Assembly: GCA_023408075.1 (NCBI GenBank)
Contig: JAEYKW010000029.1
Span: 1-48,396 of the forward strand
Source: Bacillota bacterium
Lineage (GTDB): Bacteria > Bacillota > Clostridia > Christensenellales > SZUA-584
Length of the DNA stretch: 48,396 nt
Direction: 5' to 3'
Position 1 is the first letter of the stretch. Every line of letters begins with the position of its first letter. Below are positions 33,119 to 41,790 of the stretch, piece after piece. The notes under the pieces were generated by a model that was given only the letters and a program-made list of their open reading frames with translations, was not told where the DNA came from and searched no databases. The position numbers and the translations under genes were made by a program.

Positions 33119-33610
33119 ATGAATGAAATAAAGTTGTCACCGCAACTGAAACCCGGCAAGCCGCCGAAACAGCCGCCTGTCGGACTCGGCGGCTGGTTTG
33201 CACTGATTATGATCGGGCTGATTCTCTCAATCATTGCCGATATCGGGGGAACGGTGAAACTTTTTCAATCTGATCTGTCTTACATGAATTTATTCTTTCT
33301 GTTGTTCTTTATCATCTGCATCACAAACGAACTCATCCTTTCGGCGGTTATTCTTTTTTTCATATTTAAGAGAAATATATTATTCCGTTTGCTTTTTGTC
33401 ATACAAACATGCGTTTTTGCCGTTTGCTACTTTGCTTATCTTTTTTTATGCGCCTTCTACAACATACCGCCGGACATCTCTTTTATGACAATTTTTGCGC
33501 GCATACTCTGGACAGTCTATTTGTTCCGATCGGAGCGTGTAAAGAATACATTTATCGGCACAAAGTCTATCGCCCAAATTGTAAGGGAGACGGAGACTCC
33601 GGCATCATAA
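33119..33610 (+). CDS. DUF2569-like membrane protein
   Basis: The 163-residue protein has a Pro/Lys-rich N-terminus with GLGGWFALIMIGLILSI at the first helix and about four membrane segments (MNLFFLLFFIICITNELILS, LFRLLFVIQTCVFAVCYFAY). It ends with RILWTVYLFRSERVKNTFIG. The GGW start and the SERVKNTF end are typical of DUF2569. Function unknown. GTGAGG lies seven bases before the ATG. The 242-bp AT-rich gap on its left holds the divergent promoters. Confidence 0.75.
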   Translation: MNEIKLSPQLKPGKPPKQPPVGLGGWFALIMIGLILSIIADIGGTVKLFQSDLSYMNLFFLLFFIICITNELILSAVILFFIFKRNILFRLLFVIQTCVFAVCYFAYLFLCAFYNIPPDISFMTIFARILWTVYLFRSERVKNTFIGTKSIAQIVRETETPAS

Positions 33611-33796
33611 AATCTAATATCATTCAATAGTATTATTGCAGATCGATATTTCATGTATTTCTAATTATTGGCATAACTTAGCGAGAATGCTTAGCCCGTT
33701 CATTATTTAACAGGTTTTTTTATTCCGTTTCTGCAAAAACTAAACTCAAGAAACAGCGGTGTTTATTCATAGCAAAAAAAAGAAAGGAATAAGAAA

Positions 33797-34015
33797 ATGG
33801 CATCTGACAAAAGAAAATACGGACCGGATCATCCGTGGACCAAATTTAAAATGGAATGCGCGACGGAGCTGGGTATATCGCAGTATTGCAAGGAAAACAA
33901 CGACGAGTATAAAGGCGATCTGCCGTCCAAAGTCAACGGCGCCCAAGGCGGCCCGATCGGCGGCGAAATGGTGAAGCGCATGATACAAATGGCCGAAAAA
34001 CAAAAGGGTCTGTAA
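33797..34015 (+). CDS. Alpha/beta-type small acid-soluble spore protein (SASP)
   Basis: The 72-residue protein carries the two SASP signatures. The first is WTKFKMECATELGI, the region cut by the germination protease GPR. The second is SKVNGAQGGPIGGEMVKRMI, which aligns with the NGSVGGEMVKRLV-type DNA-binding helix. SASPs coat and protect spore DNA and are later degraded for amino acids. The YCKENNDEYKGDLPS insert between the signatures makes it a divergent member. AAAGGA precedes the ATG. It is a single gene with a strong terminator. I could not find a confident sigma-G promoter in the 186-bp AT-rich gap upstream. Confidence 0.88.
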   Translation: MASDKRKYGPDHPWTKFKMECATELGISQYCKENNDEYKGDLPSKVNGAQGGPIGGEMVKRMIQMAEKQKGL

Positions 34016-34070
34016 TCAAAGCCCGAAGGAACATAAAATGCCCTTTTAGGGTGATTGTCTTAAACTTAAA

Positions 34071-34100
34071 AGAGTGGAGATTGATCTCCTCTCTTTTTTT
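34071..34100 (+). terminator. Terminator of the SASP gene
   Basis: Stem AGAGTGGAGAT (34071-34081) / ATCTCCTCTCT (34084-34094), with one T-T mismatch and a 2-base centre, is followed by TTTTTT. Confidence 0.85.
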
Positions 34101-34193
34101 AATCATAAATAGCATATTGTATCGCGCCGCTATGAGCACCACTTGATATTTTATATCACAATATTTGCCGATGTTCTGTTGTTTCAACATACT

Positions 34194-34217
34194 AAAAAAG
34201 CCCCTATGTCAGGGACT
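34194..34217 (-). terminator. Terminator of the flagellar operon
   Basis: On the minus strand stem AGTCCCT / AGGGGCT (34211-34217 with 34199-34205, one wobble pair) is followed by TTTTTT. It starts 37 bases beyond the fliY stop, marking the operon end. Confidence 0.75.
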
Positions 34218-34253
34218 TTCGTGAGCGCTGAACCAAAGCTGTTCACACGTGTT

Positions 34254-35312
34254 TTAGCCTTCCTTATTCTGCTCCGACGTGATTTCCGTGATGCGGACGC
34301 CGTAATTATCGTCAATTACCACAACTTCGCCTTTGGCAAACAGCTTGCCGTTCACGAGCACGTCCACCATTTCACCCGCGAGCCTGTCGAGAACGATAAT
34401 TGAACCGCGGCCAAACTCCAGAATTTCTTTGATGCTTTTGCGCGTTTTTCCGAGAACCACCGTCACATGGAGCGGCACATCGATAATGAGGTCAATATTC
34501 TTGCTCATCTCGGGATGCTCCATAAAAAAGTCACTGCCCTTATTGTCAAACGATTCGAATTTTACTGCTTTCAATTCAACCTTCTCTTCGTTTCGCATCC
34601 TCATATCATCCTTTTCCTTTGCTCTCGGTGCCGGCGGTGCCTCTTGCACCGGTCTGGCCGGCGGTGCCGACGGTGCCGGCGGTGCGGGAACTGTGTCCTT
34701 AGGTTCTTCTCCGATCAATTTGCGCACAAGATTCCTGCCAAATCTAAAAGGCATAATCTGTACAAGATTACTGACAAGAAGATCCTCAATCTCGAGACGA
34801 AAGCTTGTTTTTATGAGCAGCTCACCGCCCGATTCCGATACGGTATCGCGCGTGATCTCACGGACAACCGGCGGTGATATATTGATGTTTACGTGCAGGA
34901 GGTCCGCAAGCGAGGTGGAAGATGAGCCGACCATCTGGTTCATCACCTCGCTGATTGCGCTTAAATAAAGCTCTTCAACATCGGAATCCGACCCAACCAG
35001 AACCTGCGTAATCGAAAGCGCGTCTTCCTTCTTCAGCAGAAAAACATTGGTACCGTCAACGCCCTGGGTATACGATACCTCGGTGGCGACCATGGGCTTA
35101 TCGTAATCGTCGAGATATTCATTGCCTCTGCAGGTGCTCACCCGCGGCGTGGTGATATTCACGCGCTTTCCGAGCAGCGTCGATAACGTCGTGGCAGACG
35201 TCCCCATGCATATGTTGCCGATTTCTCCGAGCGTGTCCTTTTCCAGCTCAGAAAGTATCAAATCCTCAGCGTTGCTGATGGGATCGTTATCGTTCGCCGG
35301 CGTCTGACTCAT
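34254..35312 (-). CDS. fliY: Flagellar motor switch phosphatase FliY
   Basis: The 352-residue protein combines a CheC-like phosphatase domain with a FliN domain. The phosphatase repeats are LGEIGNICMGTSATTLSTLL (about 30-49) and SAISEVMNQMVGSSSTSLAD (about 120-140), each with the E-X2-N pattern. A Pro/Ala linker (PAPPAPSAPPARPVQEAPPA) follows. The FliN/SpoA domain is at about 270-345 (VPLHVTVVLGKTRKSIKEIL, FGRGSIIVLDRLAGE). It sits in the C-ring and dephosphorylates CheY-P. It overlaps fliM by 26 bases and is the last gene of the operon. Confidence 0.95.
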   Translation of the reverse strand: MSQTPANDNDPISNAEDLILSELEKDTLGEIGNICMGTSATTLSTLLGKRVNITTPRVSTCRGNEYLDDYDKPMVATEVSYTQGVDGTNVFLLKKEDALSITQVLVGSDSDVEELYLSAISEVMNQMVGSSSTSLADLLHVNINISPPVVREITRDTVSESGGELLIKTSFRLEIEDLLVSNLVQIMPFRFGRNLVRKLIGEEPKDTVPAPPAPSAPPARPVQEAPPAPRAKEKDDMRMRNEEKVELKAVKFESFDNKGSDFFMEHPEMSKNIDLIIDVPLHVTVVLGKTRKSIKEILEFGRGSIIVLDRLAGEMVDVLVNGKLFAKGEVVVIDDNYGVRITEITSEQNKEG

Positions 35313-36297
35313 TAACTAAACCCTCCTCCAAAATGTCCGCGATTTTAACCGCATAGTTTGAACCCTGCATACCGACAAATCCTTTGAACTTTGGGATATG
35401 CTCAACCTTAACGGTGACCGGGGTATGAATGCTGTGATCCACTTTAATCACATCGCCGACCTGCGTATTGAGTATATCACGCACAGTGGCTTCTATTTCG
35501 TTAAATACGGTGCTTAAGGTTAATGTGACGCCAGACAGCCCTTGCTTTAGCTCGTTCACATTGAGCGAATGCTTATGGAAATCCTGCTCAGAATACCACG
35601 TTTTCATCACGAGTTTCTTGGCGATGGGCTGAACCGCCACATTGGGTATGCAGATGTTGATGATATCCGATACGCCGCCGATTTTCACGTTCATCGTGAT
35701 AATGGCTATCGGCTCATTCGCGGAGACAATCTGCACGTACTGAGAGCTTGTCTCAATTCTATCCAGACGCACTTCCACCCTGTTGATCTTTTCCCAGGCT
35801 TCGTTCATCAACGCAAGCATCTTCCTGATAATCCGTTCCATCAATGAGAGTTCAATCTCTGTAAACGGCTTGTCGAACGCCTGCAGCTCTCCCGACCCGC
35901 CCAGCAGGCGGCTGATGATTTCATACGAAACCGCCGATGAGATCACAAAGAGTGAATTGCCCTGAAGCGGCGGCATGCTGATGATGGAAACCACAACCGG
36001 CGAAGGCATTGAGTTGCTGAGCTCGGAAAATGACTGCTCCTCAATGGATATCACATCCACTTCGCATATAGCCCGCAGCGTTCCGGAGAGATACGTTGAC
36101 AGGCGGCTCGCATAAGTATCATAGATAAAATGCAGCGTCCTCATCTGTTCTTTGGAGAATTTATTGGCCGTGCGAAAATCGTATTTTTTAACAGTCTGAG
36201 TATCATCGACATGGGTTTCCTCCACGTGGGATTCTTTGCCCGATGTCAATACGCTGAGCAGTTCATCTATTTCGTTTTGCGATAAGATATTCGCCAA
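35287..36297 (-). CDS. fliM: Flagellar motor switch protein FliM
   Basis: The 336-residue protein starts LSQNEIDELLSVL, the CheY-binding N-terminal motif. It continues with RTLHFIYDTYASRLSTYLSG, then the middle domain with SIISMPPLQGNSLFVI and LLGGSGELQAFDKPFTEIEL, and ends with the FliN-like C-domain (QVGDVIKVDHSIHTPVTVKV). It forms the C-ring wall between FliG and FliY. It uses a TTG start with GAAGGAG eight bases upstream. Confidence 0.96.
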   Translation of the reverse strand: MANILSQNEIDELLSVLTSGKESHVEETHVDDTQTVKKYDFRTANKFSKEQMRTLHFIYDTYASRLSTYLSGTLRAICEVDVISIEEQSFSELSNSMPSPVVVSIISMPPLQGNSLFVISSAVSYEIISRLLGGSGELQAFDKPFTEIELSLMERIIRKMLALMNEAWEKINRVEVRLDRIETSSQYVQIVSANEPIAIITMNVKIGGVSDIINICIPNVAVQPIAKKLVMKTWYSEQDFHKHSLNVNELKQGLSGVTLTLSTVFNEIEATVRDILNTQVGDVIKVDHSIHTPVTVKVEHIPKFKGFVGMQGSNYAVKIADILEEGLVNESDAGER

Positions 36298-36329
36298 AAT
36301 TTATACTCCTTCGCAAGCAGCCTTAAATA

Positions 36330-36728
36330 CTATTGTATCACATAATCATTAAAATAGATCGTCGTAATATAGTCAAGCCCCATCTTGCTTTCCAAATTAT
36401 TCACAATCTCCGTCCGCAGCTGTTCTTCAATGCCTTGGCTTCGCAATTCTTCTTCTGTTTTGCTTCTGAGCGTGAAAACGATGATATCACGGATGATATG
36501 GTTATTTTCAGTCAGGTATGCCGTTGCGGTTTCTGGGTCTGCCGTGCTGAGTTCGAGCACGATTGTGACTTTAATCAGCGCATCGCTGTCTTTGATATTT
36601 GTGACAAAGTAGTCGCCCGGCGTATAAAAAATGGTTTCTGCCTCAGGCGGCGGTGTTAAAAAAAGAAAATAAGCGGCTCCTCCGCCAATAATCAAGACGG
36701 CTATGATAATAACGATAACCTTCTTCAC
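36330..36728 (-). CDS. fliL: Flagellar basal body-associated protein FliL
   Basis: The 132-residue protein has one N-terminal membrane helix (VIVIIIAVLIIGGGAAYFLF, about 4-23) and an extracellular FliL domain (TIFYTPGDYFVTNIKD, LEQLRTEIVNNLESKMGL-like region, IYFNDYVIQ end). FliL surrounds and supports the stators. It starts with GTG overlapping the motB stop (CAGTGA), preceded by GAGGAGGAG, so it is coupled to motB. Confidence 0.9.
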   Translation of the reverse strand: MKKVIVIIIAVLIIGGGAAYFLFLTPPPEAETIFYTPGDYFVTNIKDSDALIKVTIVLELSTADPETATAYLTENNHIIRDIIVFTLRSKTEEELRSQGIEEQLRTEIVNNLESKMGLDYITTIYFNDYVIQ

Positions 36729-37510
36729 TGGTTCTCCTCCTCGTCCAAAATGCTTTCTAATAAGAAATCCACACGCCTGTTGCGTGCTTTTCCTTCTTCC
36801 GAATCGTTTGAAGCGACGGGATGGTATTCACCCTGCCCCGCCGGATCAAGTTTCTCAGGCGCAATGTTAATAACGCTCTGCATATATAATACGACTTCAT
36901 GTGCCCTGGTGTATGAGAGCATCCAGTTGTCTTCAAACGCCGCATTTTGTATCGGAACGTTATCCGTATGCCCTTCTATGCGCACAACTTTCAATAAAGC
37001 GTCATACTTATCAATAATATCAAATATTGGCGGAAGCATCTCCTTGGCAGATGATGTGATTTGAGCGCTGCCGGAATTAAACAGCGCCGATTCAGCCATA
37101 CGAATTAAGATGCGGCCATTTTCCTGCTTTTCTACATTAAGCTTTTCTCCAAGGTTGTTAATTTCGATATAACTTTTAACCTCTTGATAAAGCTTATCAA
37201 ACTGCTCCTGAATATCTTCAACACTGCCCACACCTTCCATCCCAGTCGGTGCAGGCGTGGGTGTGGGTTCCGCATCCGTGGTGTTTTGGCCGTCAATGGC
37301 GGGAGCTCTCACATCCGAAGCACTGAGCGCTTCCACAGCCACAATCGGCGTTCCGGAAAGTGCATTGGCGAGTTCCTCCCACTTGGCTGCGTCAATTGTG
37401 GAAAATGAATATAGAAAAACAAAAAACGTGAGCAGCAGAGTGACCATGTCGCCATAAGTGTCCATCCAGTATGCGCCTTCTCCGGCATCATCCTTTTTTC
37501 TTTTTCTCAT
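36725..37510 (-). CDS. motB: Flagellar motor protein MotB
   Basis: The 261-residue protein has the membrane segment with the essential aspartate (YWMDTYGDMVTLLLTFFVFL, about 14-33; Asp in TYGDM). A Pro/Thr/Ala-rich linker follows, then the OmpA-like peptidoglycan domain (VVRIEGHTDNVPIQNAAFED, NWMLSYTRAHEVV, about 165-255). With MotA it forms the proton- or ion-driven stator anchored to the wall. It overlaps fliL by four bases and follows motA. Confidence 0.94.
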   Translation of the reverse strand: MRKRKKDDAGEGAYWMDTYGDMVTLLLTFFVFLYSFSTIDAAKWEELANALSGTPIVAVEALSASDVRAPAIDGQNTTDAEPTPTPAPTGMEGVGSVEDIQEQFDKLYQEVKSYIEINNLGEKLNVEKQENGRILIRMAESALFNSGSAQITSSAKEMLPPIFDIIDKYDALLKVVRIEGHTDNVPIQNAAFEDNWMLSYTRAHEVVLYMQSVINIAPEKLDPAGQGEYHPVASNDSEEGKARNRRVDFLLESILDEEENQ

Positions 37511-37528
37511 TAGCCCCCTCCGATAAAC

Positions 37529-38323
37529 TTACAGCTCCTTGACCTCAGGATTTGTTTTATCCTCAGCGTCCCGCCGCTGGTCGCGGCGTGCAATGAAGGC
37601 AGTCAGCTTGTCCTTGATGATACGCGGGTTCTCTCCATCCTGTATGGAGAGCAGCCCTTCCAGATACAGCTCCTTTTGCAGGCTTTCCATATCGCTGTGC
37701 ACTTTAAGCTTCTTTGCAATTGGGGTAAATACAAGATTGGCGAGCACCACACCATAAAACGTGGTGACAAGCGCAACCGCCATATTCGGCGCGAGCGAAT
37801 CCATATTGTCAAGCTCTTTAAGCATGTTGATAAGACCGATCAGTGTACCGATCATCCCATATGCAGGGGAATATGACGACATACTTAAGACGACTGCCTG
37901 CCCCTGTCCATGCCTGTCCTCTATAAAGGCTATTTCTGTCTCCATTACATTCTTGACCAACTCCGCATCCGCGCCGTCAACAATCAGCATCACACCCTTT
38001 TGCAAAAACGGATTGTCGATATCGGACAGCGAATCTTCAAGGGCCAGCAGCCCTTCCCGGCGGGCGATGTTGGCAATACGGATGATTAAATCTATATCAT
38101 CGTTTAAATCGATTTTTTTCGCTATGAAAGCATTCTGAAACACGATTTTCAGAGATTTTAATGTTTTCCCCGGATAGGATACAACCGTTGATGCAATAAC
38201 CCCGCCAAACACAATAAAAACCGATGGAAGGTCAAGAAACGACACGATATTCCCGCTCATCATTATGGAAATAGCAATACATCCCAAACCCGCCACAATG
38301 CCGATTATTGTTGTTCTTTCCAA
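37529..38323 (-). CDS. motA: Flagellar motor protein MotA
   Basis: The 264-residue protein has four membrane helices (IIGIVAGLGCIAISIMMSGN, SVFIVFGGVIASTVVSYPGK, YGMIGTLIGLINMLKEL, VALVTTFYGVVLANLVFTPI) and the cytoplasmic loop that contacts FliG (about 65-150, FQNAFIAKKIDLNDDI, RREGLLALEDSLSDI). Motif SYSPAYGMIGTLIGLI is typical. The start is TTG at 38323 with GAGG upstream. It lies between flbD and motB. Confidence 0.95.
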   Translation of the reverse strand: MERTTIIGIVAGLGCIAISIMMSGNIVSFLDLPSVFIVFGGVIASTVVSYPGKTLKSLKIVFQNAFIAKKIDLNDDIDLIIRIANIARREGLLALEDSLSDIDNPFLQKGVMLIVDGADAELVKNVMETEIAFIEDRHGQGQAVVLSMSSYSPAYGMIGTLIGLINMLKELDNMDSLAPNMAVALVTTFYGVVLANLVFTPIAKKLKVHSDMESLQKELYLEGLLSIQDGENPRIIKDKLTAFIARRDQRRDAEDKTNPEVKEL

Positions 38324-38337
38324 TCAAAACACCTCTA

Positions 38338-38553
38338 TCAATCCTTAACCTTCACTTTGCCTGAGGATAAGATTTTTTTCTTATATTCTATAATCAGGTT
38401 CTGTATTTGCTCGCTGGTCTCCGCAACCACAATCTTGCGCCCCGATACCATAGAAATGACAGTATTCGGAGTTTCCTCAATAAATTCAATCAGTTCACAG
38501 TTAACCAGAAATTCCTGATCATTCAATCGGTGAACACGAATCAAGTCCATCAT
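38338..38553 (-). CDS. flbD: FlbD-family flagellar protein
   Basis: The 71-residue protein matches the small FlbD/SwrD family: DLIRVHRLNDQEFLVNCELI, EFIEETPNTVISMVSGRKIV and VVAETSEQIQNLIIEYKKKI. SwrD (YlzI) raises flagellar motor power in Bacillus, and the gene is nearly always found between flgE and motA, as here. GGGGG precedes the ATG. A hairpin separates it from flgE. Confidence 0.88.
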   Translation of the reverse strand: MMDLIRVHRLNDQEFLVNCELIEFIEETPNTVISMVSGRKIVVAETSEQIQNLIIEYKKKILSSGKVKVKD

Positions 38554-38574
38554 CCCCCTTAGTTTATTTTTATA

Positions 38575-38599
38575 AGGCGGAGGAATGAATCCCCCGCCT
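38575..38599. promoter_or_regulatory. Intercistronic stem-loop between flgE and flbD
   Basis: A 9-bp stem AGGCGGAGG (38575-38583) / CCCCCGCCT (38591-38599), one wobble in the transcript, lies 15 bases after the flgE stop. No T-run follows, so it may set transcript ends or stability rather than stop transcription. Confidence 0.55.
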
Positions 38600-38613
38600 C
38601 ATCTGCGGGCCAA

Positions 38614-39507
38614 TTATCTGACCATGTTCACGAGCTCTTCGAGCATCTGATCCGTTGTGGTGATGATTCTTGAGTTGGCTTGGAAGCCTCTCTGTGTGAC
38701 GATCATATCTGCAAATTCAGCTGTCAAATCCACGTTTGCCATTTCCAGCGTGCCGGGGTTCAGCTTGCCTGAGCCGTTCGTGGCGGGTTGCACGTACGAC
38801 GGCGTGCCCGAGTTGACCGTCAGCCTGTAAGAGTTCTCGCCGCTTTTCTCAAGACCGTTCGGGTTGGCGAACGTTGCGACTGCGACAACGCCGAGCACAT
38901 GGCTCGTGTTGGTGGAATCAAGGCCGACCACCTGACCGTCTTTATTGATGGAGATATCGGTATATCCCGCCGGAATTTCCAGCTTGTGCAGATCGCCGAC
39001 AACATACTGGGTGTCCGGAAGCGTTTCGGGAATATTATCAGGATTGGGAAGCGGCGGAGCCGGGTAAGCAGGATTGGGAATGGTCAAGTCTGGATCCACG
39101 CACATGATATAATTGCCGTTTGCATCGACAAGGCAGTTCTGTGAATCCGTGTACAGATTGCCCGCACGCGTGTAGGTCATTTCCGAACCGTCCGAAATCA
39201 CGAAATAGCCGTCGCCGTCGATGGAAAGGTCAAGCGCGTAGCCTGTATACTGCGGCGTGCCCTTCGTGTGCATCACGTCGATCGTCGCTACCTGCACACC
39301 AAGGCCGATCTGCTGCGGGTTTGTGCCGCCCGTGTTGCCACCCGATGTGGATGCGGGTTTTATTGTCTGGCTGTAAATATCCTGAAATATCACGCGGCTC
39401 GATTTGTAGCCGATTGTGTTGACGTTGGCAATATTGTTGCCGATCACATCCATCTTTGTCTGATGGTTTCTCAGTCCGGTCACACCGGAATATAATGAAC
39501 GCATCAT
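38614..39507 (-). CDS. flgE: Flagellar hook protein FlgE (short form)
   Basis: The 297-residue protein has the rod/hook N-terminus (MRSLYSGVTGLRNHQTKMDV, IGNNIANVNTIGYKSSRVIF). FlgG/FlgE core segments follow (LDLSIDGDGYFVISDGSEMT, TYTRAGNLYTDSQNCLVDAN, ISINKDGQVVGLDSTN). The C-terminal motif is TAEFADMIVTQRGFQANSRI. At 297 residues it is closer to FlgG in length than to a long FlgE, but its position after flgD and before flbD-motA fits the hook gene. A FlgG-type rod identity is the alternative. GGAGGAATAA lies just upstream. Confidence 0.88.
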   Translation of the reverse strand: MMRSLYSGVTGLRNHQTKMDVIGNNIANVNTIGYKSSRVIFQDIYSQTIKPASTSGGNTGGTNPQQIGLGVQVATIDVMHTKGTPQYTGYALDLSIDGDGYFVISDGSEMTYTRAGNLYTDSQNCLVDANGNYIMCVDPDLTIPNPAYPAPPLPNPDNIPETLPDTQYVVGDLHKLEIPAGYTDISINKDGQVVGLDSTNTSHVLGVVAVATFANPNGLEKSGENSYRLTVNSGTPSYVQPATNGSGKLNPGTLEMANVDLTAEFADMIVTQRGFQANSRIITTTDQMLEELVNMVR

Positions 39508-39512
39508 AGGGG

Positions 39513-40238
39513 TTATTCCTCCTCAGTTTGTGTTGGATTTTCCGTATCAGTCGGCGGATTCTCGGTCTCCGGCGGATTATTTGTTTCCGGCGGGTTCTCG
39601 TTTTCCACCGGATTGTCTGTTCCCGTTTGGTCTGCGGCTTCTGTTGCGATTTCCGTAATCCTTGAGATCGGAACGTTCGTCCCGTTGACAACGGCATAAA
39701 CGGCGCCGTCCTTAACGACCAGCTTATCGACTTTGCCGGTAATCGTCGTCGTCTGATTGTCGGTGCCGGTTATCTGCGCCGTCACTGTTTTGCCGATCAG
39801 GCTGGCCCCCTGTATGATCTGGTCTTGGAGACCGTTCTGGGAATCCATCACACCCGTGACCTTTTTGGCATCATAATACTTGTCGCCAATCAACAGATAG
39901 TTGACCCCGTCCTCATTGACAACGCCGCTGACCTTGCCGTAAATCATGTCGGAGCCGTCCTGCACATACACATATTTGCCGATCATGCTGTAGGCCTGCG
40001 TTGACGCAAAGCTTGCGCTCATCGCGGTCATGGCCTCCAGCGCCGAAAACTGTGCCATCTGTGCGAGAAAATCCTCGTTGCTCGAGGGCTCCATCGGGTC
40101 CTGGTTCGACATCTGAGCCACAAGAATCTTCAGAAAATCTTCCTGATCCAGCTTGGAGCCCGTTGTCCGCTGACTTTTTTGATATTCTTCCAGCGACCTC
40201 GCCGCCGATGACGACGTTGCCGCATCTACTGTAGACAT
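39513..40238 (-). CDS. flgD: Flagellar hook capping protein FlgD with acidic Pro-rich tail
   Basis: The 241-residue protein has the FlgD signature (LDQEDFLKILVAQMSNQDPM, SNEDFLAQMAQFSALEAMTA, about 32-72). A tudor-like region follows (YGKVSGVVNEDGVNYLLIGD, TGKVDKLVVKDGAVYAVVNG, about 108-185). From about 200 the tail repeats ENPPET/NNPPET/ENPPTD units and ends TQTEEE, which is unusual. FlgD caps the growing hook. AGGAGATT precedes the ATG, and flgE follows with a five-base gap. Confidence 0.93.
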   Translation of the reverse strand: MSTVDAATSSSAARSLEEYQKSQRTTGSKLDQEDFLKILVAQMSNQDPMEPSSNEDFLAQMAQFSALEAMTAMSASFASTQAYSMIGKYVYVQDGSDMIYGKVSGVVNEDGVNYLLIGDKYYDAKKVTGVMDSQNGLQDQIIQGASLIGKTVTAQITGTDNQTTTITGKVDKLVVKDGAVYAVVNGTNVPISRITEIATEAADQTGTDNPVENENPPETNNPPETENPPTDTENPTQTEEE

Positions 40239-40252
40239 AATGCAATCTCCTT

Positions 40253-41743
40253 TTAGGCAAGATACTCAACAGAGCTGCCGCCGTGAGCATATCCGGCCAT
40301 CTGAGACATCGTCTCGAAAACGCCGGTCCCCGTGATCTGTTCCAACGAAACGTGAACCCGGCCGCTTTGCTTTTTCCCGCCGCCGCTTTGGCTGAATGAG
40401 CGCTGATCCGCGCCTGTCTGCATTTGGCTTTGATAGGTCACATCGATGTTGGTGACGGTAACGCCCTTGTCCTTGAGCGCCGCCTGCATGGATGAAATCT
40501 GATCGGCAAACATGCCCTTCACATTGACATCATCCGTTTTGATCTGCATGCGAATCTCACCGTTTTGCATTGAGAGCTTGATGTTGACTTTGCCGAGAAA
40601 ATCGGGTTTAAGTTCCACATCAAAATCGTATTTGCCGTCACTGACCTGCGAGCTCATCTTATCCACAATGCGCATCACGTTGTCTTTCACGAAGTCAGAT
40701 GTTTTGGCTTCGGGCGCTTTTGCCGTTTGCTGCACGCCGTCCGTATCCGTTGTGGCGGCCAACTGCAAGCTGACAGCGCCATCGGTTCTGTGCGTCTGAA
40801 CGGTCTGCTCATTGAGCGAAGGTGTTTTGACTTCGGGCTTTGCCGTCTCTACCGCGCTGGTATCCTGACTGGCTACGGGTTTGGTCTGAGCGGCATTCGC
40901 CGGGGCGGGCTGAACCGTCGCCTGCTGTTCCGCAAGCTTATCCGCCGGATTTGCCGCTGCGGGTTCTGCCGGTTTTGCCGTCTCCATTTTCGGTTTCTGA
41001 GCCACTGGCGCGGCCTCTTGCGCCGGTATGTTGACTGTGCCGGTCGCGGTATCGGCCGGCTTGGCATCCTGCGCCACCGTTTTAAGCTTGATCAGCAGGC
41101 TTGCAATCTTGTCCGCCAGTGCCGTTGTATCCGCCGCCGTTTCGGCAGCCTGAGTGGTCACCGGCGAGACGCCCGCATTCTGACCCACAGGCTTTTGCGC
41201 CGGTTCATTATTGGTACTCTCGAACGAGCCCAAATAGTCGCCAACTGCTTTCGCTATCGCCTGCTGCATCTCTATGGGCAGCTTGCTCAGTTGGTCTTTG
41301 GACAGCATCCTTGCATATTTCTCTAACGCTCCTGTTTGCTCCGTGTTTTGCATCAATTCTTGAAGCAATGTGCCCGCAGCCTGCCCGGGGGCCTGTTCGC
41401 CTGCCGTCTGGCTGTTTTGTGGAGAAACGGAGGGGAGGTCAGATTGATAATCCAGCAAACCGAATCCTTCGAGAATGCCAACAATTTGGGACTTTGCCTG
41501 TGTGTCCGTCAAATTGACAGCCATGCTGTTATCTTCATTATTGCCGCCGTTCTGATTTACTACTGCTGTGGGGACGCCATAAGGCGTTTCGTCCACCTTG
41601 ATGCAGTCTTCAAGCTTTTTCTTAAATGCCAGAGGCTCCTTCCTCATGGCATCGCTTTTCTGCACCACTCCCGGCTGTTTGCTTGTTTCAGCACCGGCAC
41701 TTATCATCGGTGTCTCTACCGACACTATGGGTGTGTTTGGCAA
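40253..41743 (-). CDS. fliK: Flagellar hook-length control protein FliK
   Basis: The 496-residue protein is mostly low-complexity (Ala/Pro/Gln/Thr/Lys, about 130-340), as expected for a molecular ruler. Its conserved C-terminal domain (about 375-460) reads YDFDVELKPDFLGKVNIKLS, MQNGEIRMQIKTDDVNVKGM and ALKDKGVTVTNIDVTYQS. FliK sets hook length and switches export specificity through FlhB. The start is TTG with AAGGAGG seven bases upstream. It sits between the motE-like gene and flgD. Confidence 0.9.
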   Translation of the reverse strand: MPNTPIVSVETPMISAGAETSKQPGVVQKSDAMRKEPLAFKKKLEDCIKVDETPYGVPTAVVNQNGGNNEDNSMAVNLTDTQAKSQIVGILEGFGLLDYQSDLPSVSPQNSQTAGEQAPGQAAGTLLQELMQNTEQTGALEKYARMLSKDQLSKLPIEMQQAIAKAVGDYLGSFESTNNEPAQKPVGQNAGVSPVTTQAAETAADTTALADKIASLLIKLKTVAQDAKPADTATGTVNIPAQEAAPVAQKPKMETAKPAEPAAANPADKLAEQQATVQPAPANAAQTKPVASQDTSAVETAKPEVKTPSLNEQTVQTHRTDGAVSLQLAATTDTDGVQQTAKAPEAKTSDFVKDNVMRIVDKMSSQVSDGKYDFDVELKPDFLGKVNIKLSMQNGEIRMQIKTDDVNVKGMFADQISSMQAALKDKGVTVTNIDVTYQSQMQTGADQRSFSQSGGGKKQSGRVHVSLEQITGTGVFETMSQMAGYAHGGSSVEYLA

Positions 41744-41790
41744 TAACCTTCCTCCTTTCTATTCAGTTTTTGCCGCATCAACGCCTCCTT

